A stretch of DNA of 64,000 nt from Bretschneidera sinensis (lineage: Eukaryota; Streptophyta; Magnoliopsida; Brassicales; Akaniaceae), in the NCBI GenBank assembly GCA_023935145.1, contig CM043703.1, forward strand, positions 25,195,727 through 25,259,726. The letters are read 5' to 3'. Below are positions 30,884-42,238 of this stretch, piece after piece (position 1 is the first letter of the stretch; the number at the start of each line of letters is the position of its first letter). Below the pieces are notes generated by a model. That model had not been told where the DNA came from and made no database searches. It saw nothing but the letters and a program-made list of their open reading frames with translations. The position numbers and the translations under genes were made by a program.

Positions 30884-32965
30884 ATGAGTTCAAACTTCAG
30901 TGTTGAGAAGTTTGATGGAAAGGGAGACTTTGCCCTTTAGAAGTGGAAAATCGAAGCTGTTCTTATGCAACAAAAGGTGGACTTGGCGATTGGAGAAGAT
31001 GATGCTTTTCCAACAAGTATCACAGAGGTCCAGCAGAATGAAATGAAGAAGATGGTGATTACACCCAAAACATAATGCGGTAGTTGTAGCACGGCTTTGG
31101 GGTGTCGATTCAATAGGGAGACAAACTAACTACAAGAGAAAGTGCAAACCTTAAAACGAGCAATAAAAGTTAAACGAGAAAATCTGAGTTTGAAGTAGTG
31201 TGAAATAATTGTGTAAATAAAATAGAACAATAAGGGTCCGGGAATCTTCCCTAGGTTCGTTACCTTATTCTATTCTTGATTCAGTTATTTTTATCTCGAT
31301 TGCAAGTTTCACATCCCAAACAAGCAATCAGCAAATATTTAATTAAAGCCCATATATAAACCCTAATGTAATTGTTATGAAATACTCTTTGCTTTCAAGC
31401 ACACATGACCTAACTTATAGATTATCAAGAAACGATAATATATCATAATGACAATACCGCAGTAATGGACAAATCTATAAGAGAAATCTACTGAACTCAA
31501 TCACACCTCAACAACATCACATAAGAAGAGCATGACTAAACTTATATGGGGGAAAAAGATGTAATCACTGAATTAAGGGGTAATCTTCTAATTAGATTAA
31601 AAAGTAAATCATAACAATGTTTAATGATAATAAATCCAAACTACAATGAATTAAGACTAGAAAATAAGAACAACTACACCTAGGGATTCATTCATTCGCC
31701 TTGCTTGGAGATTAATTGGCCATGGGGGAGAGTGTGGCAGCCTTTATGATGTTTTCCCCGGCCTCCAGCCTCTCAAAAGATGTCTTGAATAATAATAATA
31801 TCAAACCCTAAGTGGTCTATTTATAATACACAAGGTCCAAGGGTGTTTTAGGGTTTAAAAAGTCATTAAAATCCTAATTAGGTCAAACCTCGAAGAAGAA
31901 AAACATGTGCGTGCTGCTGTGGTCCTTTATGGGCGCTGTGGTGCTGGCTGGTGGTTCAAGATGTGGAGGTTCTAGGCACCATGGTGCTGGCTAGTGCTGT
32001 TCTAGAGGCCTGACCTTTGTCTACTAAAACTGCCATAACTTTCTCTAGGAAAATCATTTTGATGAGCCATAAAATTCTCCAGAAAATAGACTTCCGGATA
32101 TTTCTAAGCATATATGGCTCATCTCCTGGTTCTTCTTGCATCAATATAGTTTAATTTGCAAAGATGATTGATCTGTACGGGCAATTCTAGCAATTTAGTG
32201 AAACTCCTTTCCAAGTGCTTGTGAACCTTCACTCCGGTGTTCATCGAGTCACTGTACTTCAAGCAATGATAGCTTTTCCATCTCTTTTGAACTTAAAGTA
32301 CCTGAAAATGCATCGAAATAGATCAATGATCCAAGAATGACACTTTAAAGTTGTTAAGGTATAAAAGTGCAATTCAAACCTAGATCAACTCTAAAATGCT
32401 AACAATTAAGTACTGTAAAGATGCATTTTATGACTCTCATCAGATGGCATACAGCACCATCCTTCTGCACATGTCGAATAGTGTCACAAAAGAGTGCGGA
32501 GACTCGGAAGATCCAGCTTTCATTTGGAAGAAACTAGATGAGTTGTTTCTTACCAAGACTCTCCCGAAAAAGAGGTATCTTCTAAAACAAATCTTTGCTT
32601 TTAAAATGGATCCTAATAAAGAGTTGCAAGATAATCTTGATGCCAAGATGAGGAGAGCATCAAGTGTAGAAGGGTTGTTCATTAGAAGAAGGCCAGCAAC
32701 TTGATATTGCAGCAACATACATGGCTACTACTGGGATAAACCAGAAGGTAGAGGAGAAAGCCATGGGAGAGCGCACTCTAAATCAAGATTTGGAGGGGAG
32801 ATATGCTTTTACTACCGTAAGGAGGGTCATTTCAAGAAAGATTGCAAGAAAATGATAAGGGATAAGGGAGGAAGCCATACCATGAATGGAGAGGCTTCAG
32901 TTGCTAAGGGAGAACAACAAGATGATGATGTTCTTGTTGTGTGCTCAAATGTGAGTAAGGGGCAA
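30884..32965 (+). pseudogene. Copia 2 Gag, split by a solo LTR
   Basis: Start Met at 30884 (MSSNFSVEKFDGKGDF), with a TAG soon after (LxKWKIEAVL). The frame runs to NEMKKM at 31055, is interrupted by the solo LTR 31056-32442, and resumes MAYSTILLHMSNSVTKECGDSEDPAFIWKKLDELFLTKTLPKKRYLLKQIFAFKM (32443 on). Only one Arg/Gly/Tyr unit (near 32720) precedes the knuckle C-F-Y-Y-R-K-E-G-H-F-K-K-D-C, which also lacks the second Cys. Compared with Copia 1, the repeat is not expanded. Confidence 0.85.
31056..32442 (-). repeat. Solo LTR of the element Z family in Copia 2 gag
   Basis: TGATTACACCC...ACTCTCATCA on the plus strand, 1387 bp, flanked by GATGG at 31051-31055 and 32443-32447. It matches the 5' LTR of Z (2362-3632) along its length and is in the same orientation. 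No PBS or internal region is present, so an element inserted and later lost its interior by LTR recombination. The U3 GC-rich block with repeated GCTGTGG motifs is at 31905-32010. Confidence 0.92.
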
Positions 32966-34230
32966 GAAGGCAGCGGGAAATAGATCTTGGATACCGGGTG
33001 CACTCATCATATGTGTCCTTATAGGGATTGCTTCATGAATTTCAAGGAAACTGATGATAGAAAGGTTTTCCAGGGGAATGATACTTCTTACCAAGTGAGG
33101 GGCACGGGAGACATCCAGTTGAGGATGTTTGATGGAATGACAAAGCTACTGAGGAATGTGAGATATCTTCTGGAGTTGAGAAAAAATTTGATCTCATTGG
33201 GGCAGCTAGATTCCATGGGGTACGCATACAAGGCAGAGGGAGGAAAGATCAAGGTAACCAAGGGATCTCTTATAGTGATCAAAGCTGCAATGAAGGATGG
33301 TCTCTATAAGATGATCGGAGACACAGAGATCAAGGGTTAAGCAGCAAGCTTGATGGTTGAGATGGATAAGGCAGCTCTGTAGCACAATCGCTTGGGACAC
33401 ATAAGCGAAAAGGGCCTGTAAGTTTTCAGCAAGAACGGTCTACTTAATGGTGACAAAGTAGAGGAACTTGATTTCTGCGAATGTTGTGTTCTTTGAAAAC
33501 AACATCGAGTTAGCTTCAACACCAGACTGCACAAGTCTAAGGGCATTCTTGATTACATTCATGCTGATCTTTGGGGGCTAGCAAGAACACCAACACAGGG
33601 AGGTAATCTTTACTTTATGTCTTTAATTGATGATTATTCAAGAAAGGTTTAGGTTTATTTGCTTAAGAATAAATCAGATGCTTTGAATAAGTTAGTGGTG
33701 TGGAAAGAGCTGGAGGAATCTCAAACGGGCAGGGTAGTTAAGGTGTTAAGAACCGATAATGGCTTAGAAGTTTTTAACAAGGAACTTGATCAATTCTGTA
33801 AGTTAAATGGGATTCTAAGACACAGAACGGTTGTGAAAACACCTCAATAAAATAGAGTTGCTGAGAGGATAAATAAGACCCTTAAGGAAAAGGTTAGGTG
33901 CATGTTAAATGGATCCGGATTACACAAATGTTTTTCGGGGGAAGCGGTGTCTACTGCTGTGTATTTTGTTAATAGATCACCCTCTAGAGTGTTAGAGCTC
34001 AAAATTCCCGAGGAGATGTGGACTGTAAAACCCCCTGAGTTGAACAACCTTAGGACTTTTGGATGTGCTGCGTTTGCACATCAAAAGGATGATAAGCTTA
34101 GCCCAAGATCTATAAAATGTGTGTTTCTAGGATATAGGGAAGGGGCTAAGGGGTATAGCTTATAGTCCTTAGAGTGAAAAGGATTTAAATTCATAATAAG
34201 TAGGGATGTCAATTTTAATGAGCACTTATT
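32966..34230 (+). pseudogene. Copia 2 protease and integrase
   Basis: Protease: LDTGCTHHMCPYRDCF and a 117-codon open frame to 33340 (MDGMTKLLRNVRYLLELRKNLISLGQLDSMGYAYKAEGGKIKV region). Integrase: zinc site with CECCVL, core HADLWG, RTDNGLEV and VAERIN, so D-D-E is readable. Then SPSRVLELKIPEEMWTVKPPELNNLRTFGCAAFAHQKDDKLSPRSIKCVFLGYREGAKGYSL. Stops at about 33338, 33418, 33493, 33648 and 33847, mostly CAG/CAA or TGG changes. Confidence 0.85.
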
Positions 34231-34237
34231 TCCCTAT

Positions 34238-35605
34238 TTGGAGAAAACTAACACTGCAGGGGATAGTGAGCAAATCAGTTCGGTATTTGTGGAGCATAGT
34301 ATCAAGGAAAATTCAGTTCAGGTAGTGCAAGGAAGGCAAGAGGGTTTGGACCAGGTAGAGCCTATTGATGAATGCCAAGCTCAGGACACTCGAAAGGAGG
34401 CTGAACTAGAAAGGGATGATGCACCAAGTCAAAATGACTATCAGCTCACAAGGGACCAGGAAAGAAGGCTGGTTAGACCACCTTTGAGATATGGTTTTGT
34501 GGCTATGAGTACAGCAGCTCCTTGGATAAAAGGAGGGATAAGTGAACAAGAGAATTACATTGATGCCATGGGATGTAAGGATTTATTAAGATGGAAGCTA
34601 GCTATGGAGGAAAAAATGCATTCTTTGAGGAATAACAACTCTTGGGAATTGGTGGACATTCTAGGAAAACAGAGAGTTGTGGATTGTAAATGGACTTACA
34701 AGATCAAAGAAGGGAACCCTCTATGGGATGAAGTCTGGAACAAGGCTAGGCTGGTGGCAAAGGGATTCACGTAAAGAGACGGCATAGATTTCACAGAAAC
34801 CTTCTCACCTGGATGCAAGGTGGAGGAAGTGGTTATTATCCCTTATCTATGTTGATGATATGTTATTGGTTGGGAACAGTAGGGAGAGGATAGAAAGGTT
34901 GACATCTCAACTCAGTGAAGAGTTTAAGAGGAAAGATCTTGGCCTTGCACAAAAGATCCTTAGGATAAAAGGAATTCTAGAAAGGGAGAGAAACAGGTTA
35001 AAGGTTTCTCAGTCTTCCGACATAAAAAATGTGTTGTATAAGTTTTCTATGGAAGATGGTAAACCAGTGAAGATTCCCCTTACTGGTCATTTCAAGTTCT
35101 CCAGCAAATAATGTTCTAGAATGGATGAGGAGAAGAAAAAAATAGAAAAGGTCCCTTACCCTAGTGCGGTTGGATCAGTCATGGTCATGTTGGTAAGCAC
35201 TAGACCCAACATTTCTTAGACAATTAGTGTACTCACCATATTTGTGAGTAATCCCAGAAAGGAGCTTTGGCTTAGGATAAAGTGGTTACTGAGGTACATG
35301 AAGGCTCAGTTGCAGCCAGTGGTAGCACTCTCAACAATTAAGGCAGAGTACATAGCAGCTACGAAAGCCATAAAGGAGGCTATGTTGTGCAAAGGGTTGT
35401 TGGACGAGTGGAAGGTCCTAAAAGAGCAGGTGGTGGTGTCTTTGGATAGCCAAAGTGTGTGGCACTTGTGTAGGAACCCGGTGTTCCATGAGAGGACTAA
35501 GCATACGGATGTTCAGTATCAATTTCATTCGGGAAAATGTTACGAAATGATGCATTCACGTGGACAAAGTCACAATGGAAGAAAATCCTGTAGATTTAGG
35601 TACTA
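34238..35605 (+). pseudogene. Copia 2 linker, RT and RNase H with internal deletions
   Basis: Open for 178 codons from MEKTNTAGDSEQ to ARLVAKGFT (34774). After FTETFSP the sequence jumps at about 34808 to the equivalent of Copia 1 position 17505, so roughly 300 bp of RT fingers and palm are lost. The catalytic YVDDMLLV is kept (34848-34871). Near 35300 the text goes from WLLRYM straight to KAQLQPVVALSTIKAEYIAATKAIKEAM, losing about 50 residues found in Copia 1. The RNase H block and the tail (LDSQSVWHLCRNPVFHERTKHTDVQYQ) remain. Not functional. Confidence 0.87.
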
Positions 35606-35748
35606 AAGTTCTACCTCTAAGTAAGTTCAATCATTGCCTTGGACTTTTTAAGATTCAATTCGGTTGATATTGTGACTCAAGTTGAGTTTGGATCCGAAGT
35701 TCTCTGCATAATGGGTTCAGGTTTAATCGCTTAGACAAAGGTAGAGAT

Positions 35749-36663
35749 TGTTGGTATTTTTCTAAGGATTAAACGAGATGAAGAATGAAGTTTCATCAAG
35801 CCTTGGCACCTCACCCTAGGAGGTGTGCGCCTCACCCCCCAGCAAGGAGAAGTGTTCAGCCCCAGGTGTACGCCGTACCTCAGGAAAGGTACGTCGCAAC
35901 ACCCAAAAGAAGGAGGAAGTGTGCCCTGGCTTGAGCCGCGACCTGCCCTGTTTTGAGTCGCTGCGCCAGGCACACTGATGCATGTTTTTCCAGCCTTTTC
36001 AGATGATGTGTGGAGCTTGATCAAAATGCACATGATTACTTATACTCTTAGAGAACCATGAGTCTTTGGTTCTTGAGATCTAAGGGTGGCGATTGATCTC
36101 CAAGATTAGATAAGGAAGTCATTGCCCTATATAAAGGGTCATCCAGGAGCCATTCAAAAGAATAAGTGTGTGACAATCATCTCAACAAGAGAGGTGTGAT
36201 GTGAATGTGTGTGAAATAGAACACATGGTGTGTGAGAGTGCAAAGACACTAAACACATGAGAGACTCATTCAAGAGAGGCTGGTTGTTTAGAGAGAGAGT
36301 AGAATAGATTGGGGATTGAAGGGCTTTGTAGTTGGAATTTTCTTGGGGAAAATTCCAGGGAAACACTTAGTCCTTATCACTTTCTTTTTCTCTTCATTCG
36401 TTCTTCAAGAACGGTGTTAAGATCAAGATTAGATCGTGTTCTTGGAGAGATGTTGCTGTAATTGTAAGAACTCATTGATTTAGTGCAGAAAGCTCAAAGG
36501 AGCTCACGGGGACGTAGGCACATTGCCGAACCTCGACAACAATTGCTTGTGTTCTTTCTTTGATTGGTTTGATTCTTGTTTTGTTTCAGTTTTTTTATAA
36601 GTCATTCTAGACTTCAGTGTTTGGAAGATCACCACCTAGGCATCTTGAGGGTGATTTCAAATG
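35749..36663 (+). repeat. 3' LTR of Copia 2
   Basis: TGTTGGTATTTTTC...GTGATTTCAAATG, 915 bp. The end is decayed from CCAACA but placed by the GAAAT duplication. Preceded by the PPT AGACAAAGGTAGAGAT. TATA box near 36128. Confidence 0.87.
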
Positions 36664-36668
36664 GAAAT
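36664..36668. repeat. Target-site duplication of Copia 2, right
   Basis: GAAAT, matches 29549-29553. Confidence 0.87.
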
Positions 36669-38195
36669 CTTGGTAGTAAAAGATTTGTTTGATGTATTCC
36701 CTGAAGAGTTGACTGGTTTGCCTTCCAATAGGGAGATTGAGTTCTCTATTAAGGTGATTCCAGGGTCAGCACCCATATCTATAGCACCTTATAGAATGGC
36801 ACCAGCTGAATTGAGAGAGTTGAAAGTTCAACTTCATGAGTTGCTAGACAAATAGTTTATTCGACCTAGTATGTCACCTTGGGGAGCCTCTATATTGTTT
36901 GTCAAGAAGAAAGATAGGACAATAAGATTGTGTATGGATTATAGACAGTTGAATAAGATCACTATCAAGAATAGATATCCTTTGCCCAGGATAGATGATT
37001 TTTTCGAGCAGTTATAGGGAGCTAAGGTGCTTTATAAGATAAACCTGAGATCAGGTTATCATCAATTGAGGATAAAGGAGAAGGAATGCCTAAGACTGCT
37101 TTTAGGACACGTTATGGCCATCATGAGTTCCTGGTCATGCCATTTGGGTTAACTAGTGCTCCTGTAGCATTTATGGATCTAATAAATCAAATGTTTAAAC
37201 CATTCTTGGATAGATTTTTTATTGTGTTTATTGATGACATTCTGGTATATTCCAAGAATGAAGAGGAGCATACGCAACATTTAGAGATAGTATTAGAAAT
37301 TCTGAGGAGAGAGAAATTATATGCAAAGTTCTCTAAGTGTGAGTTTTAGTTGAGTGAAATATCTTTCTTGGAGCATGTTTTGTCGGGAGAGGGAATAGTA
37401 GTTAACCTACAAAATGTAGAAGCATTGTTGAATTGGGAAAGACCCACTAGTGTAACTGAAGTTAGAAGCTTTTTGGGGTTGGCTAGTTATTATAGGAGAT
37501 TCATCCAAACATTTTCTATGATTGTTGGACCATTGACTAGATTGACTAGGAAGGACGTGAAGTTTAGGTGCTCAGAGGAATGTGAGAGGAGTTTCCAGTT
37601 GTTGAAAGAAAAATTAACTATTGCCCCGGTATTAGTGGTTCCTTCTGGTGATGAAGGATTTTTGGTTTATAGTGATGCATCACATCAAGGGTTAGGATGT
37701 GTGTTGATGCAATATGAGAGAGTTGTAGCTTATGCATCTAGGCAATTGAAGGACCATGAGAGGAATTACCCACCCCATGATTTAGAATTGGCTACTATAG
37801 TTTTGGCTTTGAAGATTTTGAGACATCATCTATATGGAGCAAATTGTGAAATTTTTACTGATCATAAAAGCTTGACGCATTTATTGACCCAGAAGGAGTT
37901 GAATTTGAGGCAGAGGAGGTGGATGGAGTTGATTAGTGATTATAACTGTACCATTCATTATCATCTAGAAAAGGCTAATGTAGTAGCTAATGCTTTGAGT
38001 AGAAAGGCTATAGGGAGATTAGTTGTTATTGGGAGTCATAATACTAGCTTGATGATAAGATTAAGAAGAATGAGGATACAGTTGAGTGTCAATGATAAAA
38101 GAGTATTGATGGCAAATATGGTGGTGCGATCTTCTATTATCGATCATTTATTACATATGCAACGTAGAGATGAGGGGATAGAGAAGATAGTTTAG
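36669..38195 (+). pseudogene. Chromovirus E reverse transcriptase and RNase H
   Basis: RT starts [27 protein letters not shown], then PIS(I)[65 protein letters not shown], and [32 protein letters not shown]. The catalytic motif is FIDDILVYS (about 37219-37245). RNase H has [35 protein letters not shown] and [12 protein letters not shown]. Stops at about 36853, 37015 and 37347 and one frameshift near 37085 inactivate it. The stops are CAG/CAA or TGG codons changed by transitions. The frame from 37350 to 38195 is open for 281 codons. Confidence 0.92.
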
Positions 38196-39173
38196 TGGGA
38201 AGCCAACTGATTTTAGAATCAAAGGAGATGGTTTGGTGGTATTGGGGCATCGAGTTTATGTTCCTAATGATGTGGAGATAAGAAAGGAAATACTAAGGGA
38301 GGCTCATGATTCTGTATATTCCATGCATCCAGGAAATAATAAGATGTACAAGGGATTGAGACAAAATTATTGGTGGTCAGGGATGAAGAAGGATGTGGCG
38401 GAACATATTTCTAGATGTCCAACTTGGTAATAGGTGAAGTCTGAGAATAGACATCCAACGGGTTTATTACAACCTATTCCAGTACCTGAATGGCCATAGG
38501 AAAATGTGAGTATGGATTTTGTCTCTTGTTTTCCCCATACCCAGAGGGGTCATGACGCTGTATAGGTTATAGTAGATAGACTTTCTAAGTCTTCACATTT
38601 CCTTCCTATTAAAATTATCTGGAGTCTTGAAATGTTGGTTGAATTGTATGTAGCGGAGATTGTAAGATTACATGGAGTACCCTTGAGTATTGTATCAGAT
38701 AGAGATTCTAGATTTATCTCTAGATTTTGGAGAGGTTTCCAAGAAACTATGGGTACACAATTACAGTTTAGTACAACTTTTCATCCACAAACTGATGGGT
38801 AGACGGAGAAAATCATCAAAATACTAGAAGATATGCTGAGGGCAAGTGTATTGAGTTTCTCAGTGAGCTGGGATGCTTATTTGCCTTTGATCGAGTTTGC
38901 ATATAATAATCAGTATCAAACTAGTATTGTGATAGAACCATTTGAAGCTTTATATGGTAGGAGGTGTAGAACTCCAGTATCCTGGGAAGAAGTTGGAGAG
39001 AAAAGACATTTGGCCCAGAAATGATAGATATGACTACTGAGAGGATCAAACTGGTTAGAGAGAACCTTATAGCAGCACAGAATAGACAGAAGGGATATGC
39101 TGATAATAGAAGATGACCTCTCGAGTTTCAAGTTGGTGATTGGGTATTTTTTAAGATATCTCCGTGGAAGGGA
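38196..39173 (+). pseudogene. Chromovirus E integrase
   Basis: The zinc domain reads HDSVYSMHPGNNKMYKGLRQNYWWSGMKKDVAEHISRCPTW; the last Cys of HHCC is Trp. The core has the first Asp in VSMDFVSCFP, the second Asp in [13 protein letters not shown] and the Glu in TDG*TEKIIK, where a Gln codon became TAG. It is followed by YNNQYQTSIVIEPFEALYGRRCRTPVSW. Stops near 38429, 38501, 38561 and 38802 break the frame. In an active element this enzyme inserts the cDNA. Confidence 0.88.
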
Positions 39174-39587
39174 GTGTTGCGATTTAAAAAGAAGGGAAAG
39201 TTGAGCCCAAGATTTGTGGGGTCATATGAGGTGTTTGAGAAAGTTGGACTAGTAGCATATAAATTGGATTTGCCTCCAGAGTTAAAGCAATTACATAATG
39301 TGTTTCATGTCTCACATTTGAGAAAGTACTTACACGATAAATCCCATAGTATCTCGAATCAGGCAATAGAACTTCAGGAAGATTTGAGTTTTATGCAAAT
39401 ACTGGTCAGAATTCTAGACCCGAAGGAACAAGTCTTGCGCAATAAAGTCATTCCTTTGATTCAAGTATTATGGCGAAGCCAATATGTTGAAGAAATTACT
39501 TGGGAGCATGAAGCAAGAATGAGGAAAGAATACCCTCAACTCTTTCATGAATTAGGTAAGGAAATTTCGGGGACTAAATTTTTGTAA
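39174..39587 (+). pseudogene. Chromovirus E integrase C-terminus with chromodomain-like tail
   Basis: Open for 137 codons: LRFKKKGKLSPRFVGSYEVFEKVGLVAYKLDLPPELKQLHNVFHVSHLRKYL is the GPY/F-like module. The tail VRILDPKEQVLRNKVIPLIQVLWRSQYVEEITWEHEARMRKEYPQLF matches the chromodomain of Tekay-type chromoviruses, including the aromatic W (LWR) and WE positions. Chromodomains direct integration towards modified histones. This is the best-preserved part of E. The stop precedes the PPT by a few bases. Confidence 0.88.
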
Positions 39588-39599
39588 GGTGGGTAGAAT
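39588..39599 (+). other. Polypurine tract of chromovirus E
   Basis: AGGTGGGTAGAA between the pol stop and the LTR start. Confidence 0.7.
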
Positions 39600-41375
39600 T
39601 GTATTACTCGTAGTCACAAAGAATGGGTAAAGAAGTAATTTGATAAATATGACATTGAGTTATGCAGCTATTGATTTTGAAGCGGTGACGATGCCGCTAA
39701 AGTATTTTAAATATGGAATTGTTTTATTAGTTTTACCAAATCCTATTTGGTTTTCTTCAATCTAAAATCTAAATTACTCCATTTTCTTTAAACATTTGGG
39801 GACCGAAAGAAATGTTAAAAGAGTAAAATTTTGAAGAGATTTACGGGAGAATTTCATAAAGAATCACGAGAAGCTCTAAGAAAAATATATGGTAATAACG
39901 TGAAGTTTATTTTTGAAATTTAGCATACATGAAATTCCTATAATTGAAAGTGGGAATTTTCAAAGGGTGTGAATTTGGGAAGAATTGAAGAATAAATTAG
40001 AATTTAATATGAATATTCTATCAGGTGTTGACGATCAGCAACCGAGAGAAATTGCTGAAAGGAGCAGGAATGGCAAGGAGGTGATCCACGGGTAGTTTTA
40101 AGTGCTACGTGGTGAATTAGATTTACTTTAAGTAATCAAGATAAATATGAATTATATAGTGATAATATTTGAATAACTTATTACCCTATGATTTGATAAT
40201 AAATGAAAGTTGTTTGATAGGTATTATAGGTATAATTGATATGTGGAAAGTTATTATATGAGAAGTAATATTATTGGAATAATGAGTCGATTAAATAATG
40301 AAGGAGATAAATGAAATTCTTGATGAGTTATGGTTGATAAATTGATGTGATATATGAGGAGAAGAAATTAGCGAAAGTGATTAAATAGTAAATTGAGAAA
40401 AAGCAGGGTAGTTAAATTTAATGTCTGAATACAAGTTTTTTGTTATATTATTATTCATATGCATATTTCATATCATTGTTCATATGCCTATGTATGAAAT
40501 AAAATAACCGGGAGGGGGCCGGTCTAAATGAAAACCGTGACAACCGTTATATATTAGAAATAAATGAAAACCGTGACAGCTAGTATATGCTGGAAATAAA
40601 TGAAAACCATGACAACCGGTGTATGCTAGAAATAAAAGAACCGGGAAGAGGCCGGTCTAAGATAAAAACATGTCGACATGTGGGAAGACGTTCCCTAATA
40701 ATAATTCATGCATTGCATCTGTTTTAAGTATTGATTTAATTACTGAAATGCTGAAGTGTTGGTTGTTATTTTAAATTTATAGATGAATGAGTCTCACAAA
40801 GAGACAATTATGGTGAGAAAGAAACATAGAAGTATGATATGATAAGAACTATCTAACTTCGTAGACTATATGCTGTGAATCTCATAATGAGGTAATTATG
40901 AGATAATTGATAGAGAATGAGATTTTTGATATGTGTAGTGATAATAGAATGTTATTATCAAGTATATGAGATATAAATTATTAAATATTAAAAGACTATT
41001 TATACGAATTGAATATTTCTAGTAAATTTAATTCACTGAGCTTGTGAAGCTCATCTCTCAATGTTAAATGATTTCAGGCAGCAGACAGTACAGATAGTTG
41101 GTGAGCTGAGATTCAGACGGATTTATTATATGTAAGCCACGTGGTCCACATCTTCAGACTAATGAGAAAAAAATATTTGTAAATATTCATGCATATTATG
41201 CTGTATACAATGTTTAAGTTGAGATCTGAATGATGTATCTCCCCTGTTAAGGGTTGAGGATTGACGTAAATTTGCAGTTGATAAATTTTTATTGTTGCAT
41301 CTATGTGTCGTGCTGGGATTTTTAAAATGTGATGACACTGTCTCGGAGGTGGTCAACCCGGGATAGGTCGTTACA
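39600..41375 (+). repeat. 3' LTR of chromovirus E
   Basis: TGTATTACTCG...GGATAGGTCGTTACA, about 1.78 kb. The end is confirmed by reverse-complement copies that begin TATAACGACCC (54385) and TGTAACGACCC (59622). Inside are three 36-bp tandem repeats at 40529-40636, set between CCGGGAGGGGGCCGG and CCGGGAAGAGGCCGG. The right flank is a Tat-type integrase, so E lies in element F. Confidence 0.85.
40529..40636 (+). repeat. Three 36-bp tandem repeats in the E LTR
   Basis: Copies at 40529, 40565 and 40601, each beginning TGAAAACC[GA]TGACA. The copy in the minus-oriented LTR at about 55180-55285 shows the same triple. Confidence 0.88.
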
Positions 41376-41399
41376 CTAGTCATCTTCCTTTCGCCATAC

Positions 41400-42238
41400 G
41401 GGGAATGGATATCCTTGGTCCATTCCGAGAAGCACCAAGGCAAAAGAAGTATTTGATAGTAGCCATTGATTATTTCATCAAGTGGGTAAAAGACGAACCT
41501 CTCGCGAGCATTTCTGACTACCAGGCCTAAGGGTTCGTCTAGAAGTTGATTGTCTGCAGATTTGGCATATCCAGGATATTGGTCACCGACAATGCTATGC
41601 AATTTGACAACACATGGTTAAAGTCCTTTTCCCAATACCTCTAGATTGAACAAAGATTATCCTCGGTAGGCTACCCCTAAGCCAACAGATAGTCTGAAGT
41701 AACCAACAGAACTCTCCTATAAGGCATCAAGAAAGGACTTGACGATGCAGATCAACAATGGGTCAATCACCTCTCGAATGTCCTTTGGGCTTATCAGACT
41801 ACCGCTTGAACACCCACTAGAGAAACCTCATTTTTCTTAGCTTATGGATCCAAGGCTGTCATACCCCTCGAGATAGGAATGTCATAATTACGACTGTAGA
41901 ACTTCAATGAAGCAGATAACGAAGAGGTTCTCAAGATGAATGTTAATTTGATCGATGAGGCCAGAGACAAAACCTAGATTAAGCTTATTGCCTATCACCA
42001 GAGGGTGTCAAGATACTACAACTCTCGAGTCTAAGAGTGTGTTTTTAGATTGCATGACCTGGTTGTGAAAAAAATAAGGTATCTCACCTCGGAAGATGAG
42101 AAAACTCCTCCTGAATTGGGAGGGTCCCCACTATATCAAGAAAGTTTATCGAGCTGGCACGTTCGAGGTTGAAGGCTTGGACGGCAAACCAGTGCCACGC
42201 ACTTGGAATATCGAGAATCTTCGTAGGTTCTACTAGTA
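41400..42238 (+). pseudogene. Element F (Tat-like) integrase and pol C-terminus
   Basis: A single plus-strand frame with many stops reads GMDILGPFREAPRQKKYLIVAIDYFIKWVKDEPLASI (first Asp), KLIVCRFGISRILVTDNAMQFDNTW (second Asp), SEVTNRTLL*GIKKGLDDADQQWVNHLSNVLWAYQTTA*TPTRETSFFLAYGSKAVIPLEIG and NEEVLKMNVNLIDEARD. The tail reads GTFEVEGLDGKPVPRTWNIENLRRFY before TAG at 42236. This is the integrase of a Tat/Ogre-type Ty3 element. At least ten stops (TAA, TAG and TGA, mostly from Gln codons). RT and RNase H lie left of the E insertion, outside the window. Confidence 0.85.

Larger units (their letters stand above)
29554..36663 (+). mobile_element. Copia 2: Tnt1/Tork-like element with two internal deletions
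   Basis: Same family as Copia 1. 5' LTR 29554-30544, PBS, gag (interrupted by a solo LTR), protease, integrase, truncated RT and RNase H, PPT, 3' LTR 35749-36663, flanked by GAAAT. Two segments present in Copia 1 are missing: about 300 bp of RT at 34808 and about 150 bp before RNase H at 35300. Confidence 0.9.
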
